From NCBI GenBank assembly GCA_037349105.1, contig JAYJMM010000123.1, forward strand, positions 6,200,001 to 6,264,000: a stretch of DNA of 64,000 nucleotides. The letters are read 5' to 3'. The position numbers were made by a program, and so were the translations under genes. This DNA is from Limnomonas spitsbergensis. Taxonomy: Eukaryota > Chlorophyta > Chlorophyceae > Chlamydomonadales. This document shows, piece after piece, positions 22,830 to 35,466 of the stretch (position 1 is its first letter; every line of letters starts with the position of its first letter). Below the pieces are notes generated by a model, which saw nothing but the letters and a program-made list of their open reading frames with translations, searched no databases and had not been told where the DNA came from.

Positions 22830-22915
22830 ATGACGTTGCACCTCTGGGCCATGCTGAAATGAAGCTCGGCCACGTCAGCTAGGAAAGTCAAGGGACAAGG
22901 CACGAGAGGAAAGAC
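22830..22915 (-). mobile_element. LINE 3'-tail fragment
   Basis: It shares GACGTTGCACCTCTGGGCC, then GCTCGGCCACGT and an A/G-rich stretch, with seven or more other copies between 35 and 53 kb (see 35402-35466). On the minus strand this is the end of the LINE's 3' UTR, so it is a 5'-truncated insertion. Confidence 0.55.
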
Positions 22916-22964
22916 AGGATAGCAAGTTCATGACATGAATCGCATGCATGAGCAATGAGCACAG

Positions 22965-23235
22965 TGAGAATTTTTAACTGAGCATTGTAAAGTGAGTATT
23001 TTAAACTGATTTAGGGTTATTGAGAATTTTTAACTGAGCATTGTTAACTGAGTATTTTAAACTGATTTAGGGTTATTGAGCAATGAGCAGGCTGCGTGGC
23101 GCGAGTGTAGATGATGGATGGAGGATGAATGGATTCCCCAAAATCGTGGATTAAATTAAGGTCATGATGTTTTCTTAGTGTAAAACCGTGGATTGAGTTA
23201 AATTAAGGTCATGATGTTTTTTTATGTAAAACATA
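22965..23235. repeat. Two short local duplications
   Basis: A 62-bp pair built on GAGAATTTTTAACTGAGCAT and TTTTAAACTGATTTAGGG at 22965-23085, and a second pair, TTAAATTAAGGTCATGATGTTTT, at 23150-23225. The stretch 23235-23890 has nothing else definite; GGTTCAAATCC on the minus strand near 23662 is a possible B box only. Confidence 0.7.
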
Positions 23236-23904
23236 GTACTACAAACAAATCATTGGATCCTGACATTGTGCCCGGAATTGGGACTAATGCACGAAAACGC
23301 TCACGGGAATTCCGCATACCGGGGTTGACAGATCCTAGCTGTTTGCCGGTCTTGGGAAAGCGTCCAAGGGAGTGACCTGGCAGGAATCAGCCCAGGCAGG
23401 CAGGACCTTTGCATACCAGTGGTACCAGAGCCCTTGGAAGTGCTGACCTAGCAAAAGCAGCCGAGGTCGGGCATCTCACAAAAACAAAAACTACTCCGCC
23501 ATAGCAGTAGAAGCAGGAGGCGTGAAAACCGTTCGACCCACAACAGCTCTATCCAGGTTGGTAGGACAGCCCGCTCACGACATTCTGCGGGGCGCATTTA
23601 AAGAAGCGCCAGAAGTTTTCCCCGCTTACACCTGGAACACGGGAAATGAACCTTGGCTGGATTTGAACCGCAGACCTCAGGCATCTCAAAATATATGCTC
23701 CAGGGATGAGATCCTCAAGGGCGCTAGTGAGCCTAGCCTCAGGGGGAGGCACAGTTTAGAGGGGAGAGCCGACCGGCACTCAGGACCAGGGTATGCGCTC
23801 AGCATTCGGCACTAAGGGCCAGGCGTGAGCTCAACACTCAGCACTCATGACCAGGGCATGAGCTCAGCATGGCACTCGGCACTCAGGGCCAGGGCATGAG
23901 CTCA

Positions 23905-24125
23905 GCACCCCCCAGATCCGCTGGGACTTACAGCCTGCCCACCGATCTCGGGTGTCCATGCTGGGTTATTGAAATACCCGTATAGGCTTCCACCCAGATT
24001 TGGGTACCGCTGCTCTCACAACCTGGGTCCTGCCCCCCCCCTCCAGGGCCCTTTGACTGGCCTACCGGCGTTGGACGGAAACTTGAACCGTAGCGTTCCA
24101 TACCCCTGCACGCGGGTGTTGCTTG
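23905..24125. repeat. About 200-bp direct duplication, left copy (right copy 24565-24785)
   Basis: Both copies share CCCAGATCCGC, CCACCGATCTCGGG (CCACCGGTCACGGG), CATGCTGGGTGATTGAAATGCC, GGCTTCCACCCAGAT and CTCACAACCTGGGTC. Divergence is about 15 percent. On the minus strand both can be read as RFRPALAGQSKGSGGG-like peptide, so the duplicated unit may include an exon. Confidence 0.6.
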
Positions 24126-24195
24126 AACAGGTATAAGACGCGGCATCGCCTGTTTTTATCCTCTGGCTCAGCCCCGACCTGGGCGGTAACTCCTA

Positions 24196-24463
24196 AAAAC
24201 CCCAGATGCTTTCCTGCTTGCAACAGCTTCCTCCCTGCCCCCACTTGACTTAGGATCTTCTTCCTCCTCATTGCTGGAGCCTGCATCAGCCTGCTGGGTT
24301 TAGGGTCGAGGATATTTTTCCAGTCTCAGCCGATGGAAACCCGCAATGTCATGCGTGAGGCCATGAGGCGAAGGTTGTCAGTGCTTTGGCCGCTTCCTGC
24401 CGGTTCCTGCCTCCGGAATTCTTCTTTGGCCATTGCCTGATCACTGTCGTGAGAGAAACACAT
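24196..24463 (-). CDS. Orphan exon candidates, unrecognised
   Basis: Two short minus-strand segments look coding. The segment 24463-24326 reads MCFSHDSDQAMAKEEFRRQE and continues to a TGA, with a possible donor before it. After AAACCCAGCAG, 24297-24197 reads ADAGSSNEEEEDPKSSGG and ends at a GTCGGG site. They are acidic to mixed charge with good codon-like composition. They may belong to one minus-strand gene with the exons near 27.4 kb, which would make the 2.5-kb minisatellite between them an intron. This is inference from composition and weak splice signals. Confidence 0.3.
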
Positions 24464-24854
24464 GGCACACACCTCCTACCAAACACTGACAGCCCTATGC
24501 ACCGGCCCGTTCCACCCTAATGGCAAGACCTCCACGTCCTCCAGATCCACTGGCATCCTGCATGCAGCGCCCCCAGATCCGCCGAGACATGCAGCATGCC
24601 CACCGGTCACGGGCGTCCATGCTGGGTGATTGAAATGCCCTTACAGGCTTCCACCCAGATCTTGGTACCTCTGCTCTCACAACCTGGGTCTTGCCCCTCC
24701 CCCCCCCTGAGCCCTTTGACTGGCCAGCTAAGGCTGGACGGAAACGTGGGCCATGGTTTCCATACCCCGAAGACACGGGTCATGCTTGAAAATCGCTGGT
24801 ATTTTTTTTTGTCAACACCCCAAACACTTCACCTCTGCACCCCACCTTGCAGTA

Positions 24855-27390
24855 AATGCACAATCCACCAGTACACCACGCCCCAACATACCAGTACACC
24901 AGTACACCACGCCCCAGCACACCAGTACACCAGTACACCACGCCCCAACACACCAGTACACCAGTACACCACGCCACAGCACAACAATACACCACACCCC
25001 AACACACCAGTACACCAACACCAGTACGCCAGTGCACCACGCCCCAGCACACCAGTACACCACGCCCCAGCACACCAGGATACCAGGACACCTCGATCCA
25101 GCACACTAGTACACCAGCACACCAGTACACCAGTACAACACGCCCCAGCACATACACCAGTACACCAGTTCACCACGCCCAAGCACACCAGTACACCAGC
25201 ACACCATGCCCCAGCACACATGTACAATACGCCCCGGCACACCAGTACATCAGTACACCAGCACACCAGTACACAAGTACACAAGTTAACCATGCCCCAT
25301 CACACCAGTACACCACGCCCCAGCACACCAGCACACCAGTACACCACGCCCCAGCACACCAGCACACCAGTACACCACGCCCCAGCACACCAGTACTACC
25401 AGTACACAAGTACACCACGCCCCAGCACACCAGTACACCACGCCCCAGCACACCAGCACACCACTCAGTACACCACGCCTCAGCGCACCAGCATACTAGC
25501 ACACCAGTACAACACGCACAAACACACCTGCACACTGTTAGCACACAAGTACACAAGTACACCACGCTCCAGCACACCAGTACACCAGTACACCAGTACA
25601 CCACGCCCCAGCACACCACTCAGTACACCTGTACACCTCGCCCCCGCACACCTGAACACCAGTACACCACACCCCGGCACACCGGTACGCTACGCCCCAG
25701 CACACCAGTACACCAGTACACCAGTAAACTAGTACGCCACGCCCAAGCACACCAGTACGCCACGCCCATGCACACCAGTACACGACACCCGAGCACTCTA
25801 GTACACCTCGCCCCAACCCGCCAGTACACCCTTACAACACGCCCCAGCACACAAGTACACCACGCATCAGAATACAAGTACAGCAGTACACCACGCCCCA
25901 GCACACCAGTACACAGCGCCTCAGCACACTAGTACACCATGCCCCAGCACTCTAGTACACCAGTACACCACGCCCCAGCACTCTAGTACACCACGCCCAG
26001 CACAAAAACACCAATACACCACGCCCCAGCAGACATGTACACCAAGCCCCAGCACTTAACTACTCTAGTACACCAGTACACCACGCCCCAGCACACCAGC
26101 ACACCACGCCCAACACACTAGTACACCAGTACACCACGCCCCAGCACACCAGTACAACACGCCCAGCACACTAGTACACCAGAACACCACGCCCCAGGCA
26201 GCACACCTATACACCAGGCCCATGCACACCATTACACCAGTACACCACGCCCCCGCTCACCATTACACCAGTAAACCACGCCCCAGCACACCTGTACACC
26301 AGTACACCACGCCCCCGCACACCTGAACACCAGTACACAACGCCCCAACACACCAGTACACCACACCCCGGCACACCAATACACCATGCCCCAGCACACC
26401 AGTACACGACATCCGAGCTCTCCAGTACACCTAGCCCCAACACACCAGTACACCCGTACACCACGCCCCAGCACACAAGTACACCACGCACCAGAACACA
26501 AGTAAACCAGTACACCACGCCCAAGCACACCAGTACACTAGTACACCATGCCCCAGCACACCAGTACACCACGCCCCAGCACACCAGTACACCAGTACAC
26601 CACGCCCCAGCACACCAACACACCTGTACACCACGCCCCAGCACACCAGTACTACCAGTACACTACGCCCCAGCACACCACTCAGTACACCACGCCCCAG
26701 CACACCAGTACACCATGCCCCACTCAGCACACCAGTACAACATGCCCTAGCACCGAGTACACCACGCCCCAGCACACCAATTCACTACGCCCCAGCACAC
26801 CAGTACACCAGTACACCAGCACACCAGTACACCAGTATACCACGCCCCAGCACACCAGCACACATGTACACCACGCCCCAGCACACCAGTACACTACGCC
26901 CCAACACACCACTCAGTACACCACGCCCCAGCACACCAGTACACCATGCCCCACTCAGCACACCAGTACAACATGCCCCAGCACCGAGTACACCACGCCC
27001 CAGCACACCAATTCACTACGCCCCAGCACACCAGTACACCAGTACACCAGTATACCACGCCCCAGCACACCAACAGACCAGTACACTGTCAGTACACCAC
27101 GCCCCAGCACACCAGCAGACCAGCACACCAGTACACCATGCCACAGCACACCAGCAGACCAGCACACCAGTACACCAGTATACCACGCCCCAGCACACAA
27201 GTACACCATTCCCCAGCACCCCAGCACACCAGTGCACCAGTGCACCAGTACACCACGCCCCAGCACACCAGCAGATCAGCACACCAGTACACCAGTACAA
27301 TGTCACGCCCCAGCAGACCAGTACACCAGTGAGTACACCACGCCCCAGCACATCAGTATACCACGCCCTAGTACACCAGTACATCACGCC
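24855..27390. repeat. Minisatellite, 2.5 kb (ACCAGTACACC ACGCCCCAGCAC)
   Basis: Well over 100 copies of the 11-12 bp words ACCAGTACACC and ACGCCCCAGCAC in varied alternation, with a larger repeat (about 200 bp around CCCACTCAGCACACC) duplicated at 26690-26800 and 26930-27040. Long Thr/Pro/His (plus) and Gly/Val/Cys/Trp (minus) frames are all shadows of the array. Confidence 0.9.
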
Positions 27391-27399
27391 ATGTGGAGG

Positions 27400-27583
27400 C
27401 AGAAGCTGCTGAGCAGCTGCCAGCTCCACTTCAGCCACCGCGAGATCTTCATCTTGATCCTCAGGAAGCCACGGGTGGATGGCAATGAGCATGACCTGGC
27501 GGGTTTGGGGTTTAAGAAGTATGGAACGTCATGGCTTCAGTTCCTTCCAAAAGTTTCAAGACAGTGGCGCTCCATCTGCATAG
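27400..27583 (-). CDS. Orphan exon candidates beside the minisatellite
   Basis: After CCAAACCCGCCAG, the minus strand at 27505-27400 reads AIHPWLPEDQDEDLAVAEVE and continues with AAAQQLLPPHG straight up to the first minisatellite unit. Upstream, 27583-27530 reads WSATVLKLLEGTEAMTFH. Both are unrepetitive and protein-like. No donor was confirmed between them. I do not recognise the protein. Confidence 0.3.
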
Positions 27584-27789
27584 CTTGGGAGGGAGAGAGG
27601 CCGTACACATGTGAGAGGGGCAGGGTAGGAGGGTCAGGAACAGGAAACATGATGTATATAGCAATCAAGGCAGTGGGTAGGCGGCATTCAGCGAAAGGGC
27701 AACGCAATATTGGAGTAAAGGCATGAGTGGGAGCAATCAAAGAGTGTTGTATGGCACCGGGAAGAGCGAGGACTCCATTTACCAATGGG

Positions 27790-28060
27790 ATCTAGACTGA
27801 AATATGTCGGATATATGTTCGATGTAGGTCAGAAGTAGGTCACATGCGTGGGATATATGCTGGATCTTGGTCATATGTGTTGGATCCAGGTTGGATCTAA
27901 GATGGATATAGGTCACATGGGTTGGATATATGCTGGATCAAGGTCATCTGTGTTGGATATATGCTGGATATAGGTCACATGGGCTGGATCTATGTTGAAT
28001 CTAGGTCGAAGAAGTTGGATCTAGGTCACAGAGGGTAGATATTCTAGTAGGTCATGGGGA
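27790..28060. repeat. Tandem repeat of GGATATAGGTCACATG words
   Basis: About ten copies of TTGGATATATGCTGGAT and AGGTCACATGGG alternate irregularly, with a unit of roughly 25-35 bp. No frame is kept. Confidence 0.7.
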
Positions 28061-28304
28061 ATAGGCACATGTCACAGGGGGATAATCCATGTCACAGGGT
28101 GGTTTGGATCCAGGCCATCCATAGGGCTAGGGCTCTATAACCATAGGATAGGATGCTCTCCAGGAGAACACCACCTCAGCTAGCTGCCTTCATTTCACAT
28201 GCCATCCCATGCACTCAAATGCATGCCCCAAGACACCTGGGGGCATAGATGTAGCGTAGGGTGTTCAGAAGGCCTGGGGAAAGTAGAGGATGATGGCCAG
28301 GGGG

Positions 28305-28800
28305 TGAAAGGGGGGGGGGGGGGGGGGCTGATTAAAATGTCCATGAGGGCTAGGGTGGCAAAGGTTAATCATGCCAGTGGCCATGTGACTTGCCCTCTTA
28401 TTTCCCTCCCAAAGGGGGGGGGGGGGGGCAAAAGGGTTTGCACGGCTTTGGGGGGGGGGGGGCAAAGCCCCTCAAAATCTCAGAGCCAGCAGTACACCAT
28501 GCCCATAACTGCTTAACATGCAAACAAAACTGCTGCCAGAAACAGGCGGTTTGCGGCAATACGGCTGACACGCGGATATTACTGCATAGAGACTCCAGAA
28601 AAAGACTAAAAACTAGGGGTTCGCGCTCAATCTCACTCACGACAACAAATTCGACCAAGGGAAGGAGAACGGAAAATATAACGGAAAAGAGAAAGGAGAA
28701 AGAGAAAGGAAGAGAGGAAGGATGGGAGAAAGGAAAAGAGGAAGGAGAAAGGAGAAGAAAGGAGGAGGAGGGAGGAGAACGGAGGTGAACGGATATATGT
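28305..28800. repeat. Poly-G runs and a purine-only tract
   Basis: Three G runs of 12-17 bases (28310-28327, about 28418-28430, about 28450-28463); the last two sit in a local duplication of GGGCAAARGG sequence. A purine-rich AGAAAGGAGAA tract spans 28670-28790. Both are homopurine/homopyrimidine DNA prone to non-B structure and assembly error. Confidence 0.8.
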
Positions 28801-29814
28801 GCATCCTCATGCAAGATGTCTCCCTTGATCCCCCAGATAGGGCTGTATTTTCAGGCGGCCCCGATGCGCTTCCCTCAAGCAGGCACTGTTCCATTACCCC
28901 CCTTGCACCCCCTTGACCATATCCACGACCAGGCCCGCCACCTACTGTCACACCTCCAGTTGGGATGCGTCCGCTCAAGTCTCAACGCTTTACCTCCGTC
29001 ACTGCATCGCTCACTGACACTGTTCTCCGCCATCCACTGTATGCACATGAAATATATGCATTCATTTCTGCTCGTGATGATGTAACGATTTTTTCAGGTA
29101 GATTACCCTTACTTGCATTCACACATAAAACTGACTGATAGTGCTAGCTCTTTTGTACTGCACCAAGGCAGGGAAAGGAAGACTCGTGGCTTTGCACCCT
29201 CGGTCCCCCACCCTCCAGTCTCCAACTCAAACTAAACTTCGTGGCATGGCAAGGCGGTCTGGTTCACCGTGCACGCCTGATGAGCAGGAGGGCACGCAGG
29301 CAGCAGGCAGCCATGGAGGGGTTGGATGTGAAGAACAGGAATCAAGCAGCGGTTAAGTTTAGCTACTCAAGCCAGTGAGTCGAGGCCACAGGATACTAGC
29401 CTCGCAGCCTTAGGTAAGGGCTGCTAGCCAATTGCGGCACAAGGCACTCATGTCCCCCTTACTTTCACGATTCCTTTCGTTTCATAAGCCCTGGGTTGAG
29501 GATGCTGAATTTCGAATCTTGTAAATAAAGGGATATGTCTTTGCATTACCGTATGTAGACGTGCTTTGCCTCCGCAAGAAATTAATGGTAATTTGCCTTC
29601 GCGGTTTAATGAATACTTTAACAATTAACTCATAGACGCATATGCGGCTTATCACGCAATATTAAACAATTGGAAAGGTTCAAGCTAAGCCTCCTCAGGG
29701 GATCCTCATCTTGGGATGTATGTCCTTGACAGGTCGCATATCATCCATGTCAAGGGAGTTGCAGCTTCTCGACAAGAAACTGGATGTGAGGGACTTGATA
29801 CCCCTCCTAGTGAG

Positions 29815-30176
29815 TAAAGCTGATATTGCCCCACCATCATTATCGCTGCGCACATTTTAAACGGGCAGTGCATGGTGGCCCTATCCGGCTTGTGACACGC
29901 AAATGTAGTCCCTCTTCGCTCTCCCTTGCCAGTTTGATGCACTTCGACTCAGGGCGCAACAACCGCTTCGCCGCACCTTATGCATGGACAGATGAGCATG
30001 TGCCTCCACCTCTCTCGCCCCTGCCCCAACACAGCATAAGCTATTTCAAACGGTTATTGTACATCCACTCCGTAAGTTTTGGGGGTGAGTCATATTTCTC
30101 TGATCAGCCCCCCCATTCGTCTCCCCGGGATTTATTAAGATACTACCAAGGCCAAGTAAAGATGAAGAACGAATAG
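29815..30176 (+). CDS. Small unrecognised ORF or exon pair
   Basis: A continuous plus-strand frame with protein-like sequence (HFDSGRNNRFAAPYAWTDEH, then YFKRLLYIHS) runs to a TAG at 30174-30176. It has no in-frame ATG at its left end. It could be spliced: CTCTCCCTTGCCAG is a good acceptor just before the conserved-looking part, and CACTCC|GTAAGT a good donor after it. Function unknown. The flanks 29090-29815 and 30180-31130 show no gene I can support. Confidence 0.35.
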
Positions 30177-31132
30177 ATGGAAGACGCTCTTGTCTTCTTG
30201 GCCTTGCTCGATATGGGTGGGGGGGGGCGCAAGCTGGCACTGGCCACTGATCTAGTGATATGTAAGTACGTGGCTGCACTCACTTCTTCATGGGCAATTG
30301 GCATGTCTATCAAGTGTATCGTTGATTGCGATTGCAATCCTGGCCTCTCTATGACGCCTTGCTTGGCATATATGATGTATCGCAACCCGGGGCCTTTGTA
30401 TGAGGACTTGCTTGACATGTGACTTGATATTGATATGCGTGCCTTCAAGTGTATGCAAACTATTAAGAAGGGTTAGTAGCAGCTAAACCCTTGTATAAGC
30501 TTGCAAAAGGAACGAAATTTAGCGTTATGGAGCCATGTGTGTCGCCATGCCTTGCATATGCAAGTAATGCAATGTGTTGCATCATTTTTTTGTTTTCAGT
30601 TACATGATGTCCAAGGATGGCATGGATAGATGTGATGGTACCTTATGTTGCAAAGGTGTTCTTCCATTTATGCAGATGGCTGTTTAGGGAACATACCGAG
30701 CGATGAACGACTTCATCGTGATGGTCGAGCTAGGGTCAATCAACAGAAAATAACGAGTGCATGCGACATGTTGCACAAACCACGGCGCCATTTATTATTT
30801 TAGCAGGAGTATCTGAGTTGTGGGCCTGTCTACCTTGCCGCTCCCGTATTTAAGACCCCTTGTCCCTTGTGTAAAATGTTATATTACGCGAGATATTACG
30901 TTACCTTAACTTTCATTTGCATAAATTAAAAACATTGCGGCTCCCTGAGGAGAAGGAGGATAGCGAACTGATGGTACGCACCACAGTCTTTCACTCTGTT
31001 GTCCGTCTTCAATATCGATATCATATTCCTTGGGGGCTAGAGCCAATGCTGAACCCCCTGCCTAGAAGCGTGTTGGTTTGGATGATATTTTGAGTTTAAA
31101 AGACAGCTTTCTTTACCGTTATAAAAGGGACA

Positions 31133-31600
31133 CTAAAAAGGCTGTGGAAATGAAATGAGAAAGGAAGTCCAGGCCTTTAAAACGTCGAAGCCTTGACGAA
31201 AGCTACCACATCCTCCACAAAGGTAAGAGCATCCCACCCTAGCCGCCTGCCTTGGTACAACTAAAGGGTGGAAGTACGAAGCACCGTCTAGGAGGACCTG
31301 CCCATCCCCGCTCCCAAAGGTGATCTTGCACGCTGGGGCGTTGGAAGCAAGCATGTTATACGCTTCCACATGCTCGCCATGTCGATAAGCCCAACATCGC
31401 TGGCAGCAACGTGTGTCATGTTGCTGACCGTTGCGCCTTCCCCTAGTGTCCACCATGCTGATGGCGCAGAGGTGCAGCCTAAAATATGTGCGCACACAGG
31501 CACACTCCCTCCCAATGGTGCGGCTCCTCGCCCGGCCCATTACGGCGCCCGCTTGTAACCAGGCGCGGTATGTGGCTGCCGAACTATGCGCCATGGTTGG
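31133..31600 (-). mobile_element. LINE C-terminal relic
   Basis: The minus-strand reading has DTRGRRNGQQHDTRCCQRCW, corresponding to DTRGRRCGQQRDRQCCQQCW of the plus-strand relic at 35 kb. The tail GCGGCTAGGGTGGGATGCTC then GTGGAGGATGTGG codes for an LGWDALTFVEDVV-like end after a frameshift. This is the zinc-knuckle end of a LINE ORF, frameshifted and 5'-truncated. Confidence 0.6.
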
Positions 31601-31664
31601 GTCTCAGGAATCCCCTAGGCCGGTGACGTCGAGCTGAGCCCTCTCATGCTGGCTGATCCGGACC

Positions 31665-31905
31665 AATCTGGACAAAGTAAGCCGCTGCTATGGACCATGC
31701 ATGCTCCTAATGATCCTGATCTGAACATTGCCGGTCGTTGATCTGAACATTGCCGGTCGTTGATCTAGACCATGCATGGTACCGATCTGGACAAATTATG
31801 CCGCTGATCTGGACCATGCATGGCAATCTGATCTCGATGATGCATATTGTTGATCTGGACTATGCATACGGCTGGTTTGGACCATGCATGCCCTGGCTTA
31901 GTTTG
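31665..31905. repeat. Tandem repeat of GATCTGGACCATGCATG
   Basis: About nine copies at spacings of 22-30 bp; two adjacent copies of CTGAACATTGCCGGTCGTTGAT are perfect at 31721-31764. There are no genes in 31605-32096. Confidence 0.8.
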
Positions 31906-32096
31906 AACAGGTTAATAATGTGGCAGGTTTGTTCACATGGATAAAACATAGATTGAAAGAAAGGTCGTCGGCCTCACATTATCAAAGATGTGCTCCCTTG
32001 CCATGCCTGGCAGACATTTGCATGCTCTGCCATTGGTATACCCTGACAGATCAGAGCCCACGCAGCAGACCTTTGCTTCCTTTTGAGGTGGTTGGT

Positions 32097-32112
32097 GGTG
32101 TTGAAAAACACC
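32097..32112 (-). terminator. Histone mRNA 3' hairpin of H4
   Basis: GGTGTTTTTCAACACC on the minus strand forms a 6-bp stem with a 4-nt loop, 32 nt after the H4 stop. The same 16-mer follows H3 at 33133. It corresponds to the 3'-end stem-loop of replication-dependent histone mRNAs, although the stem sequence differs from the animal GGCYCUUUUCAGRGCC. Confidence 0.85.
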
Positions 32113-32144
32113 GGTTTGGATGGGTGGGTCTAGCTGGGGGGTGT

Positions 32145-32483
<339 letters not shown>

Positions 32484-32499
32484 TTAATCCTGCATACCC

Positions 32500-32511
32500 T
32501 ATATAAATAGT
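32500..32511 (-). promoter_or_regulatory. TATA-like element of H4
   Basis: CTATTTATATAG on the minus strand lies 44 bp upstream of the H4 ATG, which implies a very short leader. Confidence 0.55.
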
Positions 32512-32549
32512 GAGGGACGTCAGATGAACTCGACAGCCGGCGTTTGCTG

Positions 32550-32592
32550 ATCCGATCCGTGTGCACATCCACATCCCGATCCGCGCCCGGAT
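32550..32592. promoter_or_regulatory. Shared H3/H4 promoter core with histone octamer
   Basis: GATCCGCG at 32578-32585 is the reverse complement of the plant/algal histone octamer CGCGGATC. It is surrounded by four more GATCCG or CGGATC half-sites between 32550 and 32592. It sits about midway between the divergent genes. For H3 the only TATA-like word (CTATATACA) is immediately before the ATG, too close to be its TATA box. Confidence 0.6.
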
Positions 32593-32648
32593 CAGCAGAT
32601 TTGGACATCATGTCGCAGCTTAAACTATGGGCGATTTACCTCCATTAA

Positions 32649-33092
<444 letters not shown>

Positions 33093-33132
33093 GTCTCAAT
33101 TGCTCTGCCCCTCGTGCCCCATTCAACAAGCA

Positions 33133-33148
33133 GGTGTTTTTCAACACC
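33133..33148 (+). terminator. Histone mRNA 3' hairpin of H3
   Basis: GGTGTTTTTCAACACC, identical to the H4 hairpin, lies 40 nt after the H3 stop and is followed by an ACCACCACC-type stretch, as in H4 (ACCAACCACC). Confidence 0.85.
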
Positions 33149-33884
33149 ACCACCTTCTGCCACAACTGTCCTTGTAAGTCTTTCAATGCGCATGTAGACC
33201 AGTGTTTATGTGATAGTGCTGTCGCGGCACAGAGGTGCACCCTAAGGAATGGGTGCACCAAGCGAAAAGAACACAAGACATTCCAACCGAAAAAGCAGTT
33301 GGCGCAGTCAAACGCACGGTGCAGTCATACGTCGTGACAGTGCGACACCTCCTCAGCTACATCTTCATATTGTGGTCTATGGCTGTGGGAACCTGGTTGA
33401 TCTGACCCATTGTTAATTGGGCCACCAGCCGTAGATGTCACTGTTTGGTTGCCATTGGCACATAGGTGACCATATAGCCTCCAGCGTTCTTCAATACGCA
33501 TTTCAAATACAGTGATTTGGTCGTTTGTCGGAAACGAGAAATCCTGAGCCAATCGGTGCAGCAAGAGGCACATGGTCCACATGCATTCCTATTTTCAGGC
33601 CTATGCCTCCCTAAGGGTTACCTCAAAGGATACTCTCATGGTTCTCTTTGTCTGGCCCCTTCTAAAGAGATTGAGAATGATTGCGCTCACTCTGTGACAA
33701 CTTTGTATGCATAGAAGCAGATTCACAAACTATCTGGGATTTCAGTTGTCTTTTCGTCCCCTTCCTAGCCTTTGGGGTAATCCAGAAGTGTGTGTGCCTA
33801 CCCAGTACCCACCACCCAGGAGATAACCGGCTACCCGCATACCCACCACCCAGGACACACCCGGTACCTACACCACTTTAAAAC

Positions 33885-34140
33885 CATGTGTACCTGCTGG
33901 GCCCTGCTGAATGCTCAGCCGTGTGGGTCGGGAAGAGAATGACTAGGCCCAATTCCAGGTACCATACACAGCCTGGGCCATGGCGCAGCCATGCCATCCT
34001 CCTATGTTTGGAACGGAGCATACCCGCTGGGCCCTGCTTGTCGCTCGGCCGCGTTGGGCTGGTGGGGAATGACAAGGCTCAATTCCGGCTACCATGCACA
34101 GCCTGGGCCATGGTGCAGCCATGCCATCCTCCTATGTGAG
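33885..34140. repeat. Tandem duplication, unit about 128 bp, two copies
   Basis: Copies start at CTGCTGGGCCCTGCTGAATG (33893) and CCGCTGGGCCCTGCTTGTCG (34023). The shared end is CACAGCCTGGGCCATGG followed by GCAGCCATGCCATCCTCCTA. Divergence is about 15 percent. The first part resembles the LINE tail word GGGCCCTGCT..GCTCGGCCGCGT. The stretch 33150-33885 has no recognised feature. Confidence 0.8.
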
Positions 34141-34235
34141 GGGGCAGGAACATGGACCCCGGCGTTCTAGGTGGGGGGGGAGAGAAGATAAGCATTGTCT
34201 TACTTCTGATACCAAGCTAAAAAGAAGTAAATAAC

Positions 34236-34571
34236 ATGCGCCAAATGCTGACTCGGATAACCCTACCATCAAGAATGAACACCGAGCATGCAGACATCAC
34301 CCGAATTTATCTTCCCCTTTTCAAAGCAATACCATCACTACCAGACATTGCTATGCTTCAGGAATACTACGAAGCAATTGCACTCCCACTTCTCAGCCCT
34401 TGCTTCACACATTTTAGCGGTTCTTTCCGATCCGAATTGCCCGCAATTTACGTTGATTTCCAGCAGCTTAGCACTAGAATTAATTTCAGACTTCTGGGAG
34501 TCATCTCAGACTTCAGCACTACGACGCGCAGATTCGGGCCGATCAACGAGCTCGGCGTCACGCGCAGTTAA
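34236..34571 (+). CDS. Small unrecognised ORF
   Basis: ATG to TAA, 111 codons, non-repetitive, moderately hydrophobic (IYLPLFKAIPSLPDIAMLQE). There is no upstream promoter or family evidence, and the codon pattern is AT-richer than the neighbours. It could equally be chance. Confidence 0.2.
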   Translation: MRQMLTRITLPSRMNTEHADITRIYLPLFKAIPSLPDIAMLQEYYEAIALPLLSPCFTHFSGSFRSELPAIYVDFQQLSTRINFRLLGVISDFSTTTRRFGPINELGVTRS

Positions 34572-34936
34572 CGGATACCAGATAGTTGGATATTAGTGCC
34601 CCACGCCCCCACCTCTCTCACTAGGCTACCGACTGTATTTTCGCTATTTACGACACTTTCCAGATAGCGGACAATGACAGGTCAGCGTGGACCCCCCCCG
34701 TATCTCTCTTGGGGGAGGGAGGACAAGATAGAAGGTTGAATCTCTTACACTCTATCCAGATTATCGATCCTGATGAGCATGGACCAAAAATCGTCCAACA
34801 ATTGTCTGCCCACTATACAGTGTTACAGTGTACACACATTACAAACGGGTGCTTTTAAACACCAACAATGTCAAACTGGTCCCAACTGAAAGTAGCAGGC
34901 ACCCCAAGACGAATGGGCCATGCGTCATGACCTCAT

Positions 34937-35466
34937 GTGTTGACCCAGCAGCTGGGACTTGACACATCTCAAAAGCTGGCGTTATATCATTTCAGAGATG
35001 GCTTACGACGTTACACATATTGCCCCTTAAATAACTTCAGGCTGCGGCACGGCGTCGTCAACACGGCTGACACTAGAGGACGGCGCTGCGGTCAGCAGCG
35101 TGACAGACAGTGCTGCCAGCAATGTTGGGCTAGGGGAGACGGCGAGCATGTGGAGGACGCATTGCATGTTTGCTTTCAATGCCCCAGCATGCATGATCAA
35201 GTTAGGGAGCGGGAATATGTAGGTCCTCCAAACGTTGTTAGAAACTTGTTCGAGTTGTCCGGGGCAAGCTTGGGTGGGATGCCCTGGCTTTTGTGAAAGA
35301 TGTGGTACAAACCATGAGGCGCAGACGTTATTTCTTCTTTCCAGCCTTCTGTCGGTCCCCTTACTTTTTCACCCTCTTTCCTTTTTTTGCCCTTTTACTT
35401 AGTTAGGCACCCACGCGGCCGAGCCATTTTTGAGCAGGGCCCAGAGGCGTAACGTCATTGACATAC
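34937..35466 (+). mobile_element. LINE 3' end: ORF C-terminus plus 3' tail
   Basis: The plus frame 34937-35296 carries a CCQQCW...HVCFQCPSM zinc knuckle (C-x2-C, then H-x4-C) and, after a one-base frame change near 35262, LGWDALAFVKDVVQTMRRRR. A pyrimidine-rich UTR follows, then the tail word CACGCGGCCGAGC...GCAGGGCCCAGAGG and GTAACGTCATTGACA. That tail is the diagnostic end of the short fragments listed elsewhere. It is 5'-truncated with no reverse transcriptase. Confidence 0.65.

Noticed and set aside
23640..23760. GGTTCAAATCC on the minus strand as part of a tRNA or tRNA-derived SINE
   Set aside because: The B-box word is present, but no convincing A box or cloverleaf, and no second copy in the window.
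24856..27726. Thr/Pro/His-rich and Val/Cys/Trp-rich frames of 150-390 aa
   Set aside because: Several overlapping frames on both strands arise from the same short minisatellite words; none has a start or end with unique coding sequence in frame, apart from the orphan exons described separately.
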